From assembly GCA_022616105.1 (NCBI GenBank), contig JAKEFL010000150.1, positions 1 through 34,882 of the forward strand: DNA of 34,882 nucleotides, in the 5' to 3' direction. A model generated the notes under the pieces. That model saw only the letters and a program-made list of their open reading frames with translations, was not told the origin of the DNA and did not search any database. The stretch comes from Anaerolineae bacterium. Lineage in GTDB: Bacteria > Chloroflexota > Anaerolineae > Anaerolineales > Villigracilaceae. The position numbers and the translations under genes are program-made. Position 1 is the stretch's first letter. Every line of letters starts with the position of its first letter. Below, in pieces: positions 33,241-34,882 of the stretch.

Positions 33241-34882
33241 ATGGAACTCGGTTTAATTCGAAAAATAGACATTGATAATGAAATGCAGCAGGCATATCTT
33301 GATTACGCCATGTCTGTGATCGTGGCGCGCGCACTGCCCGATGCACGCGATGGACTCAAGCCTGTGCAGCGCCGCATCTTATACGCGATGTATGACATGG
33401 GGATACGCGCAGACTCAGCATATAAGAAATCTGCTCGCATCGTAGGTGAAGTGTTGGGTAAATACCACCCGCATGGTGACTCAGCGGTCTATGAAGCGAT
33501 GGCACGCATGGCGCAGGATTTTTCCATGCGCACCTTGCTCGTGGACGGACAGGGTAACTTCGGTTCAGTGGATGGCGACCCACCAGCCGCGATGCGTTAT
33601 ACCGAAGCGCGTCTTACTTCTGCTGCGCTCGACATTTTGTTTGACCTCAATAAGAATACAGTTGATTTCAATCCCAACTTTGATGACACATTAACAGAGC
33701 CAGGCGTCCTCCCCGCGGCGTTGCCGAATCTTTTGGTCAATGGCGCGACGGGTATTGCCGTCGGCATGGCAACCTCCATTCCGCCGCATAATCTTGCGGA
33801 GGTCATTGACGCCATCGTCTACATGCTCGAGAAGTACGAAAAACTCGATGATGTTGATGTTGAAACATTGATGGAGTTCGTGCAGGGACCCGATTTCCCA
33901 ACAGGTGGGCTGATCGTGCAGGAGAAGGACCAGGAAGGAATCGAAGCTGCATACGGGTCGGGACGCGGGCGTATCACAGTGCAGGCGAAGGCCCACGTCG
34001 AGGAAATGGAACGAGGCAAGAATCGGATCATCGTCACTGAACTTCCGTATATGGTGAACAAGTCCAGTTTGATCGAGCGCATTGCAGATTTGGCGCGTGA
34101 AGGCTATCTCGAAGGCTTATCTGATCTGCGCGATGAATCAGATCGTCACGGTATGCGCATCGTACTGGAAATGACGAAGAATGCAGATCCCGAAGTCGTG
34201 CTGCGCGAACTATATAAACGCACACCCATGCAGACCACGTTCAGCATTAATCTGTTGGCGCTTGTGGACGGAGAGCCGCGTACGTTAACGCTGAAGCAGG
34301 CACTGCGCGTCTATATCGAGCACAGGCTGACAGTCATAAAAAGACGCGCTGAATTCGAGCTGGATAGAGCCAGACAACGCGCACATATCCTTGAGGGATA
34401 CCTCATCGCCTTGAAGAATCTGGATGAAGTGATCAACATCATCCGCTCCGCCTCGGACGTTGAGACTGCGCGCGCCAAACTGATGAAGCGCTTCAAGCTG
34501 ACAGAGATCCAGGCGACCGCGATCCTTGACCTGCAATTGCGCAGGCTCGCAGCGTTGGAACGCAAGAAGATCGAGACTGAATACAAGGAAGTGAGCGCGC
34601 TCATCAAACAATTGACTGACTTGTTGAAATCGCCAAAAAAGATGCGCGGTGTTGTGGCGGAAGAACTACTGAAAGTAAAAGAACAATATGGTGATCGGCG
34701 CCGCACTCAGATCGTGAACCTGTCTGCGAACGGTAAGACCGCCAAAACACTGACTGCAAGAGATCTGCTGCCCGAGCAACAAGTTTGGATCGGCGTGACC
34801 GAGGATGGCTTGGTCTCGCGTACGCATGACGATAAGCAACCAAAACACTCAGGCAATGACGCACCTCGCTGGCTGGTGAAGG
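33241..34882 (+). CDS. gyrA: DNA gyrase subunit A (3' truncated by window edge)
   Basis: [64 protein letters not shown] (active-site Tyr). Confidence 0.96.
   Translation, partial: MELGLIRKIDIDNEMQQAYLDYAMSVIVARALPDARDGLKPVQRRILYAMYDMGIRADSAYKKSARIVGEVLGKYHPHGDSAVYEAMARMAQDFSMRTLLVDGQGNFGSVDGDPPAAMRYTEARLTSAALDILFDLNKNTVDFNPNFDDTLTEPGVLPAALPNLLVNGATGIAVGMATSIPPHNLAEVIDAIVYMLEKYEKLDDVDVETLMEFVQGPDFPTGGLIVQEKDQEGIEAAYGSGRGRITVQAKAHVEEMERGKNRIIVTELPYMVNKSSLIERIADLAREGYLEGLSDLRDESDRHGMRIVLEMTKNADPEVVLRELYKRTPMQTTFSINLLALVDGEPRTLTLKQALRVYIEHRLTVIKRRAEFELDRARQRAHILEGYLIALKNLDEVINIIRSASDVETARAKLMKRFKLTEIQATAILDLQLRRLAALERKKIETEYKEVSALIKQLTDLLKSPKKMRGVVAEELLKVKEQYGDRRRTQIVNLSANGKTAKTLTARDLLPEQQVWIGVTEDGLVSRTHDDKQPKHSGNDAPRWLVK

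Noticed and set aside
33458-33500. Possible fluoroquinolone-resistance substitutions in the GyrA QRDR
   Set aside because: [13 protein letters not shown] retains Ser and an acidic residue at the key positions; looks wild-type.
1-34882. tRNA/rRNA genes, prophage or integrated element
   Set aside because: No cloverleaf-like tRNA, rRNA segment, integrase, terminase or transposase ORF was recognised by reading; a tRNAscan/ISfinder run would be needed to be certain.

Overview
This window looks chromosomal and Chloroflexota/Anaerolineae-like (inferred from gene content and repeat style, not verified). It holds: (1) a plus-strand sugar/surface-polysaccharide cluster (NeuB-family synthase, GT4, SpsF-like cytidylyltransferase, further glycosyltransferases); (2) a minus-strand cobalamin uptake and salvage operon (btuF-btuC-second SBP-cobO-cobT-cobS-cobU-GNAT-btuD) preceded by a recognisable cobalamin riboswitch; (3) hicBA directly followed by comEC; (4) a STAS protein and more glycosyltransferase/membrane genes; (5) a MOCOS-like class V aminotransferase; (6) rpoC with its own promoter and a structured leader; (7) a methyltransferase, two paralogous SH3-like lipoproteins flanking a cytochrome P450, and the 5' part of gyrA. 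The most interesting signal is not one gene. Short palindromic or low-complexity repeats sit in frame inside at least five ORFs (two GT4 linkers, a third glycosyltransferase, CobT, a methyltransferase) and also in the variable stem-loop of the cobalamin riboswitch. Two of the protein insertions share a core (AGGTCACGYTTG...CGTGAC) read in the same frame. This resembles Rickettsia palindromic elements (RPEs) and may be an undescribed family of coding-compatible repeats. Other notable signals are a 38-bp perfect palindrome just upstream of btuC, a ComEC whose metallo-beta-lactamase domain lacks the HxHxDH motif, a tandem operator-like array upstream of the P450, and two near-identical promoters whose spacer is also conserved.
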